A stretch of 64,000 nucleotides of DNA from Pelobates cultripes (GCA_933207985.1 OW240920.1:125096818-125160817), one strand, 5' to 3'; positions 10,659-23,987 are shown, counted from the first letter of the stretch. The notes: generated from the letters alone by a model not told the origin. A program made the numbers and translations.

Positions 10659-10844
10659 GTCTGATGGGATTGCTTGATTTTGAACCCATGTCCTGCCAAC
10701 CTGGGCTATTTTTTAGGTTTTTGCACAAGTGTTCTTCCTTTTATGCCCATCTCAACCCTCAGTGCCATCCTTCCCGTCTTTGGCTATCCCTTCTCAATAT
10801 TTATTATAATTTGCTATGTTCATTTTAATTATATTTTTCAATTA

Positions 10845-11321
10845 GTAAAGGGACACTCCAGGCACCCAGGCCACTTCTGCCCATTGGAGTGGTCTGGGTG
10901 CCAACTCCCACTACCCTTAACCCTGCAAGTGTAATTATTGCAGTTTTTTATAAACTGCAATAATTACCTTGCAGGGTTAACTCCACCTCTAGTGGTTGTC
11001 TACTAGACAACCACTAGAGGGCACTTCCTGCTCTATAGCACAGAAAACCTGTGCTAGAGCGTCGCTGGACGTCCTCACGCTGTGTGAGGACCTCCAGCGT
11101 CGCTCAATTCCCCATAGGAAAGCATTGAAAAGCGCATGCGCATTATGTCTCCCCGGCCGGTGGGCAGGATCAGTCTCGTGACTGGGAGGAGCGGCAGGGG
11201 TCTCAGATAAGTGGGGAGGGGTTTTCACCCCTTCAGCAACCGGGGATAGGTAGTGGGAGGGAGAGGGACCTGCAGTGCCAGGAAAACTGATTTTTTTTCT
11301 GGCACTGGAGTTTCCCTTTAA
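10845..11321. mobile_element. T2/Kolobok-type MITE (477 bp)
   Basis: The left end is TAAAGGGACACTCCAGGCAC and the right end is CTGGCACTGGAGTTTCCCTT followed by TAA. Inside are palindromic blocks TGCAATAATTACCTTGCAGG and CCTCTAGTGGTTGTCTACTA. The TTAAAGG terminus and TTAA target fit the T2 family described in frogs. Near copies in this window are at 16033-16518, 31580-32046 (inverted) and the split copy at 54091-62575. Confidence 0.82.
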
Positions 11322-11744
11322 CAAAAAGTGTATTCTATTGAGAGAAAAAAAATTCCCTTGCTATTCTCTCTTTGAGGGGCTACTAAAGGAAGAAAGAACT
11401 TTGAAACTGAAAATATGTGGACCACATATTTAAAGTGGCTTCTGTAACTTTCTAAGTTTTGCTTTTAAATTATTTGTTTATTTGTCCCTCTGTTGCTCCT
11501 TGTTTTTATTACTTTGGAAATTCACCTTCGTTTTACCCAGTTACAGAGCTACATTAAGTGCAATTCTGGTCTGGCATGAAAGCATCATTAAAACAATACT
11601 ACACAATATGATTATCCTATCTTGTCAACGTTCCCTTCAATTATTATTAAGTATTGTTCCATCTTTAACTCGATTTTTTTTGTTTTTGTGATGTGATAAG
11701 GTTCCATTTCGTTGTGATATTTCTTTTGCATAATGCAAGTATAT
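11322..11744. other. Unannotated AT-rich stretch
   Basis: No gene or repeat recognised. Confidence 0.5.
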
Positions 11745-11942
11745 GACTTAGATGACTTAAAGGTAGGCAGATAATGTAATAGAGCAGCAGGAAATGCTAG
11801 CAGAATGCTTGGTTGTATAGGGAGAGGTATTAGCAGTAGAAAGAGGGAAGTGCTCGTGCCATTGTACAGAACACCAGTGAGACCTCACTTGGAGTATTGT
11901 ACGCAGTACTGGAGACCGTATCTTCAGAAGGATATTGATACT

Positions 11943-13508
11943 CAGAGGCGGCTCTCTAATTAGGCGGTTTAGGCGGCCGCCTAATGCCTCGCGCTGGCTG
12001 GGGCCTCGCAGCCGCCTAAACCGCCTGTGGGCAGACTGTATCGGGAACTCAGTCAGTGACTGGATGCAAAGAGGCCCCTCCTGGCTGCCAGGCCAGCATC
12101 CGCAGACAATGGTATGCAGCTCCGCAGTGAGCAGAGCTACAGACCATGTGTCTCGCCGAGAACTGGCCAATCAGAGCGTTGCCGTGGGTTACCACGGCAA
12201 CGCTCTGATTGGATCTCGCGAGATTCATGGTCTGCAGCTCTGCAGACCAGAAGTAATGCCCACGGAGCACCAGGGAGCCCAACGGACCACCAGGGTTAAA
12301 TCAAGGTATGTCTCCCCCCTCTCCCTCTTACACCCTCCCCTCAGCATCACCCCCCCCTCACCATCAACCCTCCCCCTTAGCATCAGCCCCCTCCCTCAGC
12401 ATCAACCCCCTTTAGCATCACCCCCCTCACCATCAACCCCTCCCTCAGCATCACCCCCACCATAAACCCCCTTAGCATCACCCTCCCTCACCATTAACCC
12501 CATCCTCACCATTAACCCCCTCCCTCACCTTCAACCCTCCCTCACAATCACCCCCTCCAATCACCATCACCCTCCCTCACCATCACTCCCTCCTCACACC
12601 ATCACCCCCCCCACCATCACCCCTCCCCTGTCACCATCACCCCCCTCTCCCTGTCACGATCACCTCCCTCTCTCTTTCACCATCACCCCCTCTCACTCCC
12701 TCTCATAACCCCCTTCTCCCTCCCTCTCATCACCCCCTCTCCCTCCCTCTCACCATCACCCCCTCACACACACAGCCTCCCCAGACACACTGTTAGCATC
12801 CCCTCACACTGTCACCTCCCACACTGTCAGCCCTTCATGCATCCACACTCACATTAACCACTCCTAATCCTGTTAATCTCACCCCCTCCAAACTCACCTG
12901 CCCTCACTCTGCCACACTCACCCTGTCACATTAACCCCCCTTAATCCTGTCACACTCGTCCCTCCTACCATGCCACAATTGCCCTGACACACTTACCTCC
13001 ACTCACCCTATCACACTCCCTCATCAAACCCTGTCATATTCCCTCTCCCTCATTCTATCTCACAACCTCCCACCCACCCTGTCCATTCACCCCCTTCGCT
13101 CTGTCACACTCTCCCTGCCACTGGTACCCCTTTACTCACCTTGTCACAGTTACCAGCTGAAGACATTCATCATACACACACAGTCAAGAAACATAGCTTT
13201 GCCATAAACATAATGCACAAAGGGTACAGGCAGACCCCCATACACATAACACACTTCAAGCAGCTACCCCATACACATAGGGTCCCAGACAAAAAAATGC
13301 AAACATGCTCACAGAGACATACATTCACACACACACAAGGATATTCTCTGTCAGACACACACTCTCAGGCACATACACAGGTACACTGCATCAATGTGTA
13401 TTTGTGACAGTGTGCATGTATTGAAATTCAATTTTTCTCACTTTTTTGTTAGTGGGGCCTCATGTTTGAGTTTTGCCTAAGGCCTCATAAAGTCTAGAGC
13501 CGCCTCTG
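11943..13508. mobile_element. Non-autonomous hAT element (1566 bp) in CR1
   Basis: Terminal inverted repeats are CAGAGGCGGCTCT and its complement AGAGCCGCCTCTG. They are flanked by the perfect 8-bp duplication TTGATACT (11935-11942 and 13509-13516). The left part contains a perfect palindrome around GCGTTGCCGTGGGTTACCAC (about 12165-12220). The rest is a C-rich simple array. No transposase is seen. Confidence 0.93.
12310..13140. repeat. C-rich degenerate minisatellite
   Basis: Long run of variants of CCCTCACCATCACCC and CACCATCAACCCCCT with irregular period of about 13-20 bp, grading into CTCCCTCTC and then CA-rich sequence up to about 13400. It lies inside the hAT element. Confidence 0.88.
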
Positions 13509-13516
13509 TTGATACT

Positions 13517-13900
13517 TTAGAGAGAGTTCAGAGAAGGGCTACTAAACTGGTTCATGGATTGCGGAATAAAACTTACCAGGAAAGGTTAAAGGATCTTAAC
13601 ATGTATAGCTTGGAGGAAAGACGAGACAGGGGGGATATGATAGAAACATTTAAATATATAAAGGGAATTAACACAGTAAAGGAGGAGACTATATTTAAAA
13701 AAAGAAAAACTACCACAACAAGAGGACATAGTCTTAAATTAGAGGTACAAAGGTTTAAAAATAATATCAGGAAAAATTACTTTACTGAGAGGGTAGTGGA
13801 TGCATGGAATAGCCTTCCAGCTGAAGTGGTAGAGGTTAACACAGTGAGGGAGTTTAAGCATGCGTGGGATAGGCATAAGGCTATCCTAACTATAAGATAA
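13517..13900 (+). pseudogene. CR1 ORF2 C-terminal fragment
   Basis: The frame contains LEERRDRGDMIETFKYIKG, RGHSLKLEVQRFKNNIRKN and ERVVDAWNSLPAEVV, then a FKHAWDRH ending. This is the conserved C-terminal block after the reverse transcriptase of CR1-clade LINEs. The upstream half is in the stretch before 11943. There is no RT catalytic core, so it is only a remnant. It could be mistaken for a host gene because it is open for more than 110 codons. Confidence 0.85.
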
Positions 13901-13998
13901 GGCCAGGGACTAACGAAAGTATTTAGAAAATTGGGCAGACTAGATGGGCCGAATGGTTCTTATCTGCCGTCACATTCTATGCTTCTATGTTTAAGTAA

Positions 13999-16032
13999 AC
14001 TGCAGAATAAAATAAATCTCAGAAGATAAGTTCTATTAATTTTAAAAAAATCTACTTATCAGACTATTCCAACAATTTTCCAAAGACATTAACATTGGTT
14101 GCCTTTTTCCTCTTCTAGTTATTCAATATCCAACAGGGTATCTGCATGAGGTATAAAAACATGTGCAACATAAACTTGTCTCTCCGAAGCATCTTTGACC
14201 ATTCTTCCAAAGGACATAAGATATGTTCTTCTTCTCTTTTCGTAACAGAGCTTTTTTTTCTTTTACCGTGAACACGCATCCTTTAAACATTGGTTTGAAG
14301 TTATTTCAGTATGGTCAATGAATGTTCAAGGACGCTCGGACATTCTGCCAGTTTTTTAGTCAATACAACGTTTGTGTTTCTACAGTTCCCTATGGAGTTA
14401 TTAAGGAAATCTAGCCTTCAAGTATTATTTGTCTATGTTCAATAGACGTTTGATTCTTTTTAATCATAAGGTTATCAAATGTAGACAAGATTTCTTTGTA
14501 TACTGCTGTTTATGCTTTGGATAGCTAACTAAAAATAAAGTGATGTGAATCCCTCTGTATGTTCTGTCCCTGTAGAGAAGGCTGATTAAAAGAGGACTGT
14601 CACATCCCAGGTTTTTTTTTATATTATAATTATCCCCTATATTTAACAAATGTGTGTTTGTGAGGTCTGAATAATAAAGTGATACATAAAAATCCACCCT
14701 GCTGTATTTCGTTTAGTGCTGGAACTGATAACCTTCATACAAGCTACCTATCCATCATTATTATAAGCTCTGAATTTCACATATGTCGGTCTGCTAGCGA
14801 GGGCATATAGAGAGGAGGATAAACCGAAATTATGTTTCTGTATATTATTTTCCAATTTCTTGTGCCCTGCTTTTGCCTGGACTTAAGTGGACTGTGATGT
14901 CAATTGTAAACTCTTTGGTATACATTTAGAAAACAATGAGCATCACCTGAAAAAAGGACCACTCCAAGCACCATAACCATTAAAGTGCGTTGTAGTGGTT
15001 AATGGCAAAATTACTGCTGGTGCGGCTGCACTGGGGCCTTTAAACTGGGTGGCCTATCAGGTGGACCTGCCACTTGGGGGGCAGATTCAGTGCTGCTGCC
15101 CTTTATAGTGTGACTGGGCCACTATCACAACAGTAGTGCTGGGAGGAGGTTAGTGCAGGTTACTTTTTCCCAGCTTACGCAGCACCGCGCGTGCCTAGAG
15201 GGGGCAGAGAAAGGACTGGGGAAAAGAATGAGAGAGCCTACACCAGCTCCAGACTCCAACAGCCAGATCTATTACTTCTGGTAAAATTACCTCAACTCAA
15301 GCTGTATGTACTTGCCAATTGGAAAAAAAAGTTGTCTTTATTTATAGATCTTGATAGACCTAAATTACGTGACGTAGAGATTATATCGGAATTTTTCTGA
15401 GTGACTATAAGCTCAGTGATTCTAGATAGACTTTATACCTGCTGACACCACAGTGGTAGAGTGGTTGCACTAGCAGGCTGCTACTAAACTTCTTGTTTCG
15501 TGTCCTGCATGTCAAAGCAGAAGCCCATACACGAACATTCCACATGACAATTGTCTTTTCTATCCTATCTTCAGATCGCCCCTCATTTTGGCTTATCTGG
15601 TGTCAACTATTACATTCTACTTCCTCTAGAATTCTTGTTGATTGCATCAGAAGACATCCTGGAATTCAGATATCTCCTTCGATCTCTTGTGTACGTGATA
15701 AGACATCAATATTCCACCAGTGAATTTGAGTGCAAGAGTGAAGGACAGGATGGCAATGAAATATTGCTTTCACAATTAGGGACATGTGGCTCTACACACT
15801 GACAAAAAACAAGACTAACTGGAATTTCCCTGCATCAAGTGAACCGTGGTTTCTCTTCCTTATTTGTATAACACACAACATTATTTGCTAATTCCTAAGC
15901 CAACACTAGGTCAGCAAGCATGGCTGAGGGAAATGGAACTTTATGCATGTAACATGATATAAACATATACTAGGGAACTGGGTAAAATTAGCAATTCTTT
16001 TATGTCAAGACCTGGTAATGAAATATGATCAT
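13999..16032. other. Unannotated stretch
   Basis: A short T2-type palindrome relic sits at about 14955-15005 (GGACCACTCCAAGCACCATA followed by TGTAGTGGTTAATGG). Nothing else is recognised. Open frames at 15191-15802 show no domain resemblance. Confidence 0.5.
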
Positions 16033-16518
16033 TTAAAGTGGCATTATAGGTACCCAGAACAATTCAGCTCATTGAAGTGGTCTGGGTGCAATGTCCCAGG
16101 TCCCTTAACCATACAAAGCTAATAATTGCAGTTTTTAATAAACAACAAAAATTAGCTTTTTGGGTTAACTCCACCTCTAGTGGCTATTTACTAGACAGCC
16201 ACTAGAGGGACTTCCGGGCCGGCAGGCGACTTTTGGTCGCCTGATGCTGGACGTCCTCACGCTATGCATAGAGATGTTCAGCTTCACCCAAAAGCCGATA
16301 GGAAAGCACTGTATAATGCTTTCCTATTGGGAAATTCGAAATGTGGCGAATGTGCATTAGGTCTCCCTCATTGGCAAACGTCGGAGGGGCATGAGCGTAG
16401 GTGAACCCGAGTCAGTGCTAAGGGACATCAGCGCTAACTGGGGGGGAAATGTGAGGGAGAGGGAGCTATAGTGCCAGGAAAACAACTTTGTTTTCCTGGC
16501 ACTATCGTTTCCCATTAA
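16033..16518. mobile_element. T2/Kolobok-type MITE (486 bp)
   Basis: TTAAAGTGGCATTATAGGTA at the left and GGCACTATCGTTTCCCATTA at the right. It shares GAAGTGGTCTGGGTGC and CCTCTAGTGGCTATTTACTA with the other full copies. TTAA lies at both ends. Confidence 0.82.
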
Positions 16519-18404
16519 GTATTTTATGACATGAAACAATAAGGCTGTGAGCCAGGAATATTTGTAGCCAAAACTATAAATGTATTAACTAACTACTAAG
16601 CAGAATTTGTTGCTGTCCACTTTCCTTTTACCTGTATTCCTGATCATTGGTCGTCATACTTGTGACTGCTATTCCATAGGCAGCAGTTAGACAACCAACC
16701 TACTGTAAGCAGCTATTCTAACACAAATCTCCTATTGTTCTTTTGTAGTTTGACCTTCCCAATCTTATCTAACTTGTGTTTCAGCAGTCAGTTGTTTGAC
16801 AATTCACTCTTTGCCATGATTGCCAACTCATGTTTATAATTCTATTGTACTTTTAATCACTTATAGTTTGAAATATACTTCCTGCATCTTTTTGCCATTA
16901 TCCTGTTTGTAAAAGTACTATTCACTGTTAGTTATTAGATTTCACATCATCAAACTTGGATTTCGGCTTTTAAGGAGGAGAGTACGTTGCTAAATAACTC
17001 CAATAAGGGTGACTTTCAACTTAAATTCCATTTCCATCCCTCCGGTAAGTGATGCGTATCTAAAAATTAAGACTGAGAAGACACTTTGGATAAAGGTTCT
17101 CAAAAATCCATAGCAATTTCAGGCTGTACTTTATGAAAAATATGCATTGTTTTATGTTTTGTAATATGCCCAATGTACATGACTCTGGGGACTGGACGAG
17201 TTGAAACCACCGCTTTATTTAGTGTACCGGACATTCCGATACATGGGTCAAAATATTCTGTGACTCTCTGATACTATGTATGGTAATCAGAGGTCGTTAT
17301 CAGTGAGTACATCTACAGAAAAGGGCCTGGATAAAATAACACGACAAACAAATGACAGATATCATGTTGGGCAATAATATTTCTTTAAGCTCAGGGAAAA
17401 TAATTGATTCCTCCCAAGGGTCAGACACATCACTCATTGCGGAGCAAATACTACTAGTCAGTTATAACAATACCTGCTATTCCTCTTTTAAAAAATAAAA
17501 TAAAAACCATTTTTAAAAATGGTGTATTTGGGGATACTTGTTTTTAAAATAAAAATCAGGGTAACTCATCTGGCAATGGTCAAGTGAAAATGTTTAGCGT
17601 TAACGATTAAATATAATGATATATAAAGCAGAGTCTAGGATAATAAACTGGTGATCTATTTTGTGGGGGCATTAAATCACTTTTTGCGTCATCCCTTTAT
17701 TTAGAGTTGTGTTGGATGTCAGATGTTCATCTTATCAAGCTCCCTCAACCACTTCTCTAGCATGACTAGTGAGTAAGCAGGGGACACATCGCGAGATAAG
17801 GGGCCGTCAGCCGACAGCTCTCTAGTTTAGGCAGAGGAAGTGTTATCTTACTTTTCTAGCCTACACAAAAAAGCATGATGGTGACTACTTATGCACTATA
17901 CTATAAGAAACAACGGACATAAAGTCACCAGACAAAAGGAAATCGCCTGCCCATTTGCAAACAAATAAGCCGTAGATACAAAATTTGCTCCTAGATTCAT
18001 TATGTCATTTTTGAAAACTTTCTTTATTGAAAACAGGTCATTCAAATAGACAAAAGAGCATTTGTACACACAAAGTAATAGGTCATGGTCACCAGTGATT
18101 AAATGGTCCACTTTCCAGTAGCCGTTGGTGAGTGAAAATATAGCCCTGGTGAGTGTGAATTAGACCATACAGGCTTGCAGTGGTGAGTAACATTTAAACC
18201 CTGGCTACCTGTGTAGAAGCTCTATGATGTTTATAGATAACTTTGTGGCCAAATATTTTTTATGTTCTTCTGGAATGTAGGTAGCATGTTCAGGTGCCAA
18301 AATCAGAAGCTATCATACAGTTTTGTATTCATTTTGCACATCTTAATAATTAACATAATATACGTATTGTTTTAGCATTAATGATATGTGAACTACAACT
18401 ACCG
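16519..18404. other. Unannotated stretch
   Basis: No exon or gene recognised. At about 18008-18100 TTTTGAAAACTTTCTTTATT suggests a small antisense L1 3' end, which is weak. Confidence 0.5.
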
Positions 18405-18700
18405 GTAAGGGACACTATAGTCACCAAAACAGCTTTAGGTTAATGAAGCAATTAATATCACTTTGTTTATGCCTTAGTCACACATTCCTGCATGTGACTT
18501 ACACAGCCTTCCCAAACATTTCATGTAAAGAGAGATCTAATGTGTACACTTCCTTTATTGTACATTCTGTTTAATTTAGAATTCCGTACCTAAAAAATTA
18601 ACTCCTAAATGGCAGAGAACTAAGCAGTGAAACTGCAGGGGCATGATCTATATACCCAAACTGCTAAATTAAAAAAAGTTGTTTTGTTTATTTTTGTATG
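18405..18700. mobile_element. T2-type MITE, decayed
   Basis: Starts GTAAGGGACACTATAGTCAC and matches the element at 42263-42772 (AACAGCTTTAGGTTAATGAA, CACTTCCTTTATTG, GATCTATATACCCAAACTGC). The right terminus is lost. Confidence 0.65.
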
Positions 18701-20059
18701 CCTTTAAGTCTGTATTTTTATTTAAGTATTAAGTAAGTAAGAGATCTTTTTTTCTGATTAGACCATGCAGAGGTACAATATTAAACAAATATATCCATAT
18801 GAACTTCCGGTGTATTAACAAGCAACTGCTATGTGAAGTTGGCGAAATGTCAAGGAAAAGTATGTATGTATGCTTTGTGTAGTATGTATGCGCCATATAA
18901 TAGGCTCATTGTTTCTCTCAATTTCACATATCCTGGAACTGTAGGATCATATATTATTAATGAGTAAATACACTGCTTGTTTGACAGAATTCCGCAGAAG
19001 TCCTTATGAACTTCAAGTAACAGTCCAAACATCTGACCAAATTTAATGTTTAAGCGCGTGGTTAAATAACAGCTAGGCTTTCAGTTCAGCTACTCTGGCA
19101 TTGAATTTGAAATTCGTTTGGAATTCTCACATTAGTAAATATCCATTTCAGTCTTCAAATGTATTCCAAAGGCAAGTCCGGAGCTCTGTTATACACTCAG
19201 ACACAGCAACAATATGGAGGTCTTAGAAAGGAGGGACAGGAAGGATTTGGGTCCAAAACAGACACTGTCCCTCTGAAAAGGGACACTTGGGAGGTATGCA
19301 TCAAGGTATTTGGTGGCCTGGTGTTGCCCTGGTGCTAACTTGAGGCCCTTTAATGCTCTGTAGTTTGGTATCTGAGCTTTATGTGTGACTAGAGAGAAGG
19401 CATGTGATATATAACATCACACGCTCTCCTCTCAATCCATGCGCAGAGTGGACATTGGAGGGAGTTGACACAATAAGGTATTAGTTGGCAATACAGTGGG
19501 TCTTCCAGCTGCTGACTGTTTGCATGTTATGGAGTTTATGCCAGGGGGTACAACAAAATATTTTAGGGCACTGCGATTTCTGATGGCAGACCTTACTGAG
19601 GTCTATTAGTTACTGCTCTCTTTTACAGAGACACATGGCTTAGAGGGTTAATAAAGGTTTATAGTATTAAAAAAACTGAATATCTAGCAATGTAAGAAAA
19701 TATAATTATTTATTTGTATAGTAAAAATACATTGTTGTCAGTCTTGCACAGTTAACATTAAACACAACTTAAAATATCATTCTTACATAAAATACAGAAG
19801 AAGGGAAAATTATGATAAATCAGTTCGTATACGAATTGTAAAGGAAACAAAAATTTTTCCCATCTCAGTTATTTTTGCCTAAAAACTTCCTTCTAGAAAA
19901 AAAATGATGAGCGAAGTGTCCTTTAAATGACACTGGCACATATCTGGAATGGACACTTTCTAATACCCTCACTCAGGTAAATACTATTGAGGCTGTCGGT
20001 GGAATGAATTGTGTGGTGAAGGAAACTAAAAATACTTACCTCTATAGCACTTCTGTGCA
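18701..20059. other. Unannotated stretch
   Basis: No gene or repeat family recognised. Confidence 0.5.
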
Positions 20060-20905
20060 ATCTGGCATTGAGAAATCAATGAAGTGCATGTCTCAGCTTC
20101 TGGCTTCACATCCAAAACTTTCTCTCTAACCAATGGGACGAGACAGGGGTGCCCTTTATCTCCAATTTTGTTTGTTTTAGCGATAGAACCCCTGGCCGAA
20201 CTAATTAGAACGACCCCACAAATTGTAGGAATTGCTATTAAAGAATCCGTCAACAAAATTGGCCTTTTTGCAGACGATATAATCCTAGCTGTCAAAAAAC
20301 CCAAAAGAATCTTTGAAACACCTCAAGGACATTTTAACTCAATTTGGCCAGATATCGTACTTCAAATTAAATGAGTCCAAAACTCAGGCCCTCCCGTTTC
20401 ATTTAAATAATTTGGAAACCATTCCCCTTAAGAAATCATATTTATTTGATTGGAGAACTGACTATATGGAATATCTTGGCATTAATTTATGCAAAAATTT
20501 GGTCAATATGCACAATCACAACTTGAGGAAAGCATGGTCGGACTTACAAAAGAGATGGAGAGATGGGGCGGGATGGAGCTCTCATGGCTGGGGAGGGTCG
20601 CATCTATTAAAATGACGATACTCCCAAAAATGTTATATTTTTTTAGAACCATTCCTCTGTCCATCCCATTATCATTTTTTAATAAAGTTCACTCGACAAT
20701 GCTGAAGTTTATCTGGGGGAACAAGCCTGCCCGAGTGAGGCTCACTTCCCTGCAGCACCATTAATCAAACGGCGGTATCGGTGTCCCCGATATCCGCAAA
20801 TATTATTTCGACACTAACGCTGCAGTGGTTGTGAGCTTTAACAACCATGTTGATAAACCCAGATGGATGGAAATAGAAGAATTGAAAATTTTACCGGTTA
20901 GATCA
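20060..20905 (+). pseudogene. L1 ORF2 reverse transcriptase fragment
   Basis: Plus-strand frames carry the L1 RT core. NGTRQGCPLSPILFVLAIEP is motif B and LFADDIILAVKKP is motif C with an intact F-A-D-D catalytic site. The thumb-side block with WLGRVASIKMTILPKMLYF follows. At least two frameshifts (about 20315-20370 and 20490-20610) break the frame. The upstream finger and endonuclease regions are absent. After about 20905 unrelated sequence starts, and L1-like frame may resume near 21185 until a second L1 interrupts at 21333. Confidence 0.87.
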
Positions 20906-21332
20906 GTGGCAGTCAGCCTTTTTCTACCTACCGCCCACTAATGCATCTTTCTTGATGGAAAAATTTCCTTACCGCCCACCAGTTTTCGCGCAAGTGCTGA
21001 ATATTTTTTAGAAAGGAGGGTGTTTTAAAAAAATTAAATGCACGTACATTTATCTTTTTATTCCTACTTAATGCATGTTTATAATGTTTTTAACTTTATA
21101 AAGTTTAATTGGAAAACAATAACGTAAATTGAAATTACCTTTACTAGTGATTAATGAGATCCTTGAGGCTGATGCTGCAAGACTAAATATTTGATATCTG
21201 GTTCGATTTTCGTAAGGAACAAAAGAAGGTCTCCTCTTTCGGTGATATTCAGACGACTTCTCTGTTTGCGCATAATATGATTTCTCATCTGTGCGTCATC
21301 TCTTCTCCCTCCTCAATTCCCCTTCCCACCTT
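20906..21332. other. Probable insertion into the L1 fragment
   Basis: Sequence beginning CAGTGGCAGTCAGCCTTTTT resembles a hAT-type CAGTGG terminus with CTACCGCCCACTAATGCATC. A matching right end is not clear. From about 21185 a plus-strand frame (GYIWFDF-like, FGDIQTTSLFAHNM) could be the continuing L1 ORF2 C-terminal part. This is inference. Confidence 0.35.
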
Positions 21333-22210
21333 TTTTTTTTTTTAAATTCTTTATTTGTGGTTCATTTTGTTTTATACAGTTCGGTATACAGGGTATGGGT
21401 TACAGAAAAGAAATTGTGGCGGGGGTAGAGAACGGTAATGCACAGTTGTACAGTCCCAATTTTCCCTTTCATTTCTTGTTCCTTGTTTTTACAATCACAC
21501 AATTACCCGTTACATATGCAGGGATGACATAGGCTGGAATTGTACATGTTTTTCAATGGTATGAGGAAGAGAAGGAAAAAAAACAAAAAAAAAACACCAA
21601 TATATAATGGTCTCTGTCACTCCTCTCTGTTGCGTAACTCTGGTATGTGGGGAGGGGTGTGCGTCTTTGCTTGGGTCTACCCGGGTATGGGCCTTAGGGG
21701 GCATCTGTGGTACCCTATGGGTATCGATGTTGCGGTCTAGGTTCTCTTCCCTGTTTTCTTTTCTCTCCGCTCTGCCCCCTTCCCCCATTTGCAATACACC
21801 TTTGTGGATATACTGTTGTTTGTCGGTTCCATGATGCTGTTTGCCTTCAGTATAAGTTTGTCTCGGAGTTAAACAGTGACCCGGTGTTTGGTCTTCCGTC
21901 GTTGCAGGGTTTCGTATGTTTCGGGGTGTGTGTCTCAGGAGAGAAAGTTCTGAGGCCTGTTGGTCCTGTGCAGGGGCAAGATAGTGGTGCTGGGGATAAG
22001 GGGAGGGTCGAGGGGAAACTGTCCCTGGGGTGGGTGGTCCGTGGGTGGGCATTTGGGGGTGTCGCGGCACGGCGTCCCAGCCCGGTGGGTCCATTGGGTT
22101 TAAGGGTTGATTGGGCTTAAGAGGGTTATCTTAGGGAGTTGGTTCTTTATAGTTAATTGAGAGTGTCTACGACTGTGGAGTGTTTGCGTCTGTATGAGTT
22201 AGAGTTGTAT

Positions 22211-23182
22211 TTACCAGGGTAGGGAGGTATCTCCTTCTAGCCATGGGTCCCAGACCTTATGGAAATGTTTGGGCGTATCATGGAGCTGGGACGTGAGCTT
22301 ATCCATTTGTACGTGGTCCTGTATTTTTTTGGTGATAAGCAATTGTGATGGTATATGGGTTGTTGACCATAGTTCCGCTATCGCTCGCCTCGTTGCTAGG
22401 GCGATGCGAGCGCTGAGTTTGTTTTCTGCTCTGGTTAGGTTTTCTAGAGGTTTTGAGAGTAGTAGGGCCCATGGATCTAGAGGGTATGGCTTATGTAGGA
22501 TTTTTGTCAGTAGTGTAGTGACGCTGAGCCATAAGGGTTTGATTTTGGGGCAAGTCCACCAACAGTGGAGGAATGTCCCCTGTTCTCCGCAGAGTTTCCT
22601 GCAGGTGTTGGGTGTTTTGTGGATGATTGCTAGGCATTGGGGTGTGAGGTACCAGCGAAAAAGCATCTTATATGCTTGTTCGGCGTGTGTTACACAGATT
22701 GAGATCGAGGCCGTTGCCTCCCATTTATCTGCCCAGTCTGTGTTGTCCTCCGGGGGTCCTAGATCTTTTTCCCAGGCCGCTATGTAAGGCAGTGTTACTT
22801 GGGTGGGGTGAGTTGCCAGAGTCGTGTAGAGGTCCGAGATTTGGCCTCGTCTAAGTGGTTGGTGTGTGCAGTCTTTCTCGAATCTGGAGAGTGTGGCCGT
22901 GCCTGCTTGTTGGATAATCGGGGTTGAGGCGAAGCTGCGTAACCGAATGTATCGGAAATGGTCAAACGTCGTCAGAGTGTCAGCGTCTTTAATTTCCGAA
23001 TATTGTATTACCTTATTATTTTGGTATAAGTGGCTAAGTCTTACAATGTCCCTTTGGTCGACCTGGGCAAAGTTGACTGGAGTGAGCCCTAGTGGGAAAA
23101 GTTTGTTTCTCCATATCGGGGTCATTGGGGAGAGAAATGAGGATAGGTCGTATTTATCCTGTAGTCTGTCCCATAGGTCCAA
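22211..23182 (-). pseudogene. L1 ORF2 C-terminal domain
   Basis: Open for 323 codons in a different frame from the RT piece, so a frameshift lies between 23182 and 23349. It contains the C-terminal cysteine/histidine cluster GTFLHCWWTCPKIKPLW typical of vertebrate L1 ORF2, and ends with a stop at about 22211. The 3' UTR (21345-22210) follows. Confidence 0.87.
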
Positions 23183-23348
23183 AGAATGAGTGATGGCTGG
23201 GGAGTTGGGGGGGGTAGGGATCCATGTGGTTTAGGAACCCACATATACAGGGATGGGTGATCTTTGCCAAAGATTGTGTGTTCAATGTCTACCCATCATT
23301 TGGTTTGTGGTGGGGCGTGCCAATGTTGAATCTGGGCTAGTTGCGCTG

Positions 23349-23987
23349 CTAGTAGTGTGAGAGGTTCGGTAACCCAAGGCCTCCGTGTTTTTTAGGAACG
23401 TAGAGTTTGTTCCTACTAACTCGGGGTTTATGTCCATTCCAGATAAACTTGTCGACCGCCGTTTGTAGGGTTTTGAGATCTGCTTTGTGGGGAGGTATGG
23501 GCAGCGTCTGAAAGAGGTATAGCAGTCGGGGAAGTAGATTCAGTTTTACAGACGCCACCCGGCCTAGCCAGGAAACTCCTAGCGTCGCCCATCTTTGCAG
23601 GTCGGTGTGTGCGATGCGTAGTAACGGTGTGTAGTTTTTCATGTATATAGTGGTTAAGTCGGCTGGTAACTGAATTCCCAAGTATGTTATGTCTGAGGGG
23701 CATATTGGGAATGGGTATTTATTTTTTAAGTTGCTTAGTTGTGATTCGGAGAGTTGGATGGGTAGGATTTCTGATTTTGCTAGGTTCAACTTGTATCCTG
23801 CGACCATTGCGTATTCGTGTATGGTTTTTAATAGGGAATCTATGGATTGGTCCGGGTAGATTAGTGTTAAGAGAATGTAGTCCGCGTAGGCAGACACCTT
23901 GTATTGTTCGCCCCTGATAGTTACTCCTTCTATATGAGGATTGCTACGAATTGCGTGGAGTAGGGGTTCTAACGATATGGCAAACAT
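23349..23987 (-). pseudogene. L1 ORF2 RT palm/thumb part with mutated active site
   Basis: Open for 212 codons. Motif C reads YADYILL where active elements have YADD, so the second catalytic aspartate is replaced by tyrosine. Then come the thumb block (GYKLNLAKSEILP) and WLGRVASVKLNLLPRLLYLF. It is in the same frame as the upstream piece, but stops lie between them. The enzyme would be inactive even if translated. Confidence 0.88.

Larger units (their letters stand above)
11745..13998 (+). mobile_element. CR1-clade LINE, 5'-truncated, split by a hAT element
   Basis: The plus strand carries the last part of a CR1 ORF2 (11745-11934 and 13517-13900) and a 3' end reading ATTCTATGCTTCTATG. This resembles the 8-bp tandem tail (ATTCTRTG) that defines CR1. 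The 1.6-kb hAT element at 11943-13508 separates the two halves. CR1 elements usually truncate at their 5' end on insertion, as here. Confidence 0.85.

Noticed and set aside
13559..13900. Possible host gene with 113 codons on +
   Set aside because: Sequence and 3' tail identify it as the end of a CR1 LINE ORF2.
21540..22787. Several + frames of 66-172 codons
   Set aside because: They lie antisense to the L1 3' UTR and ORF2 C-terminal domain.
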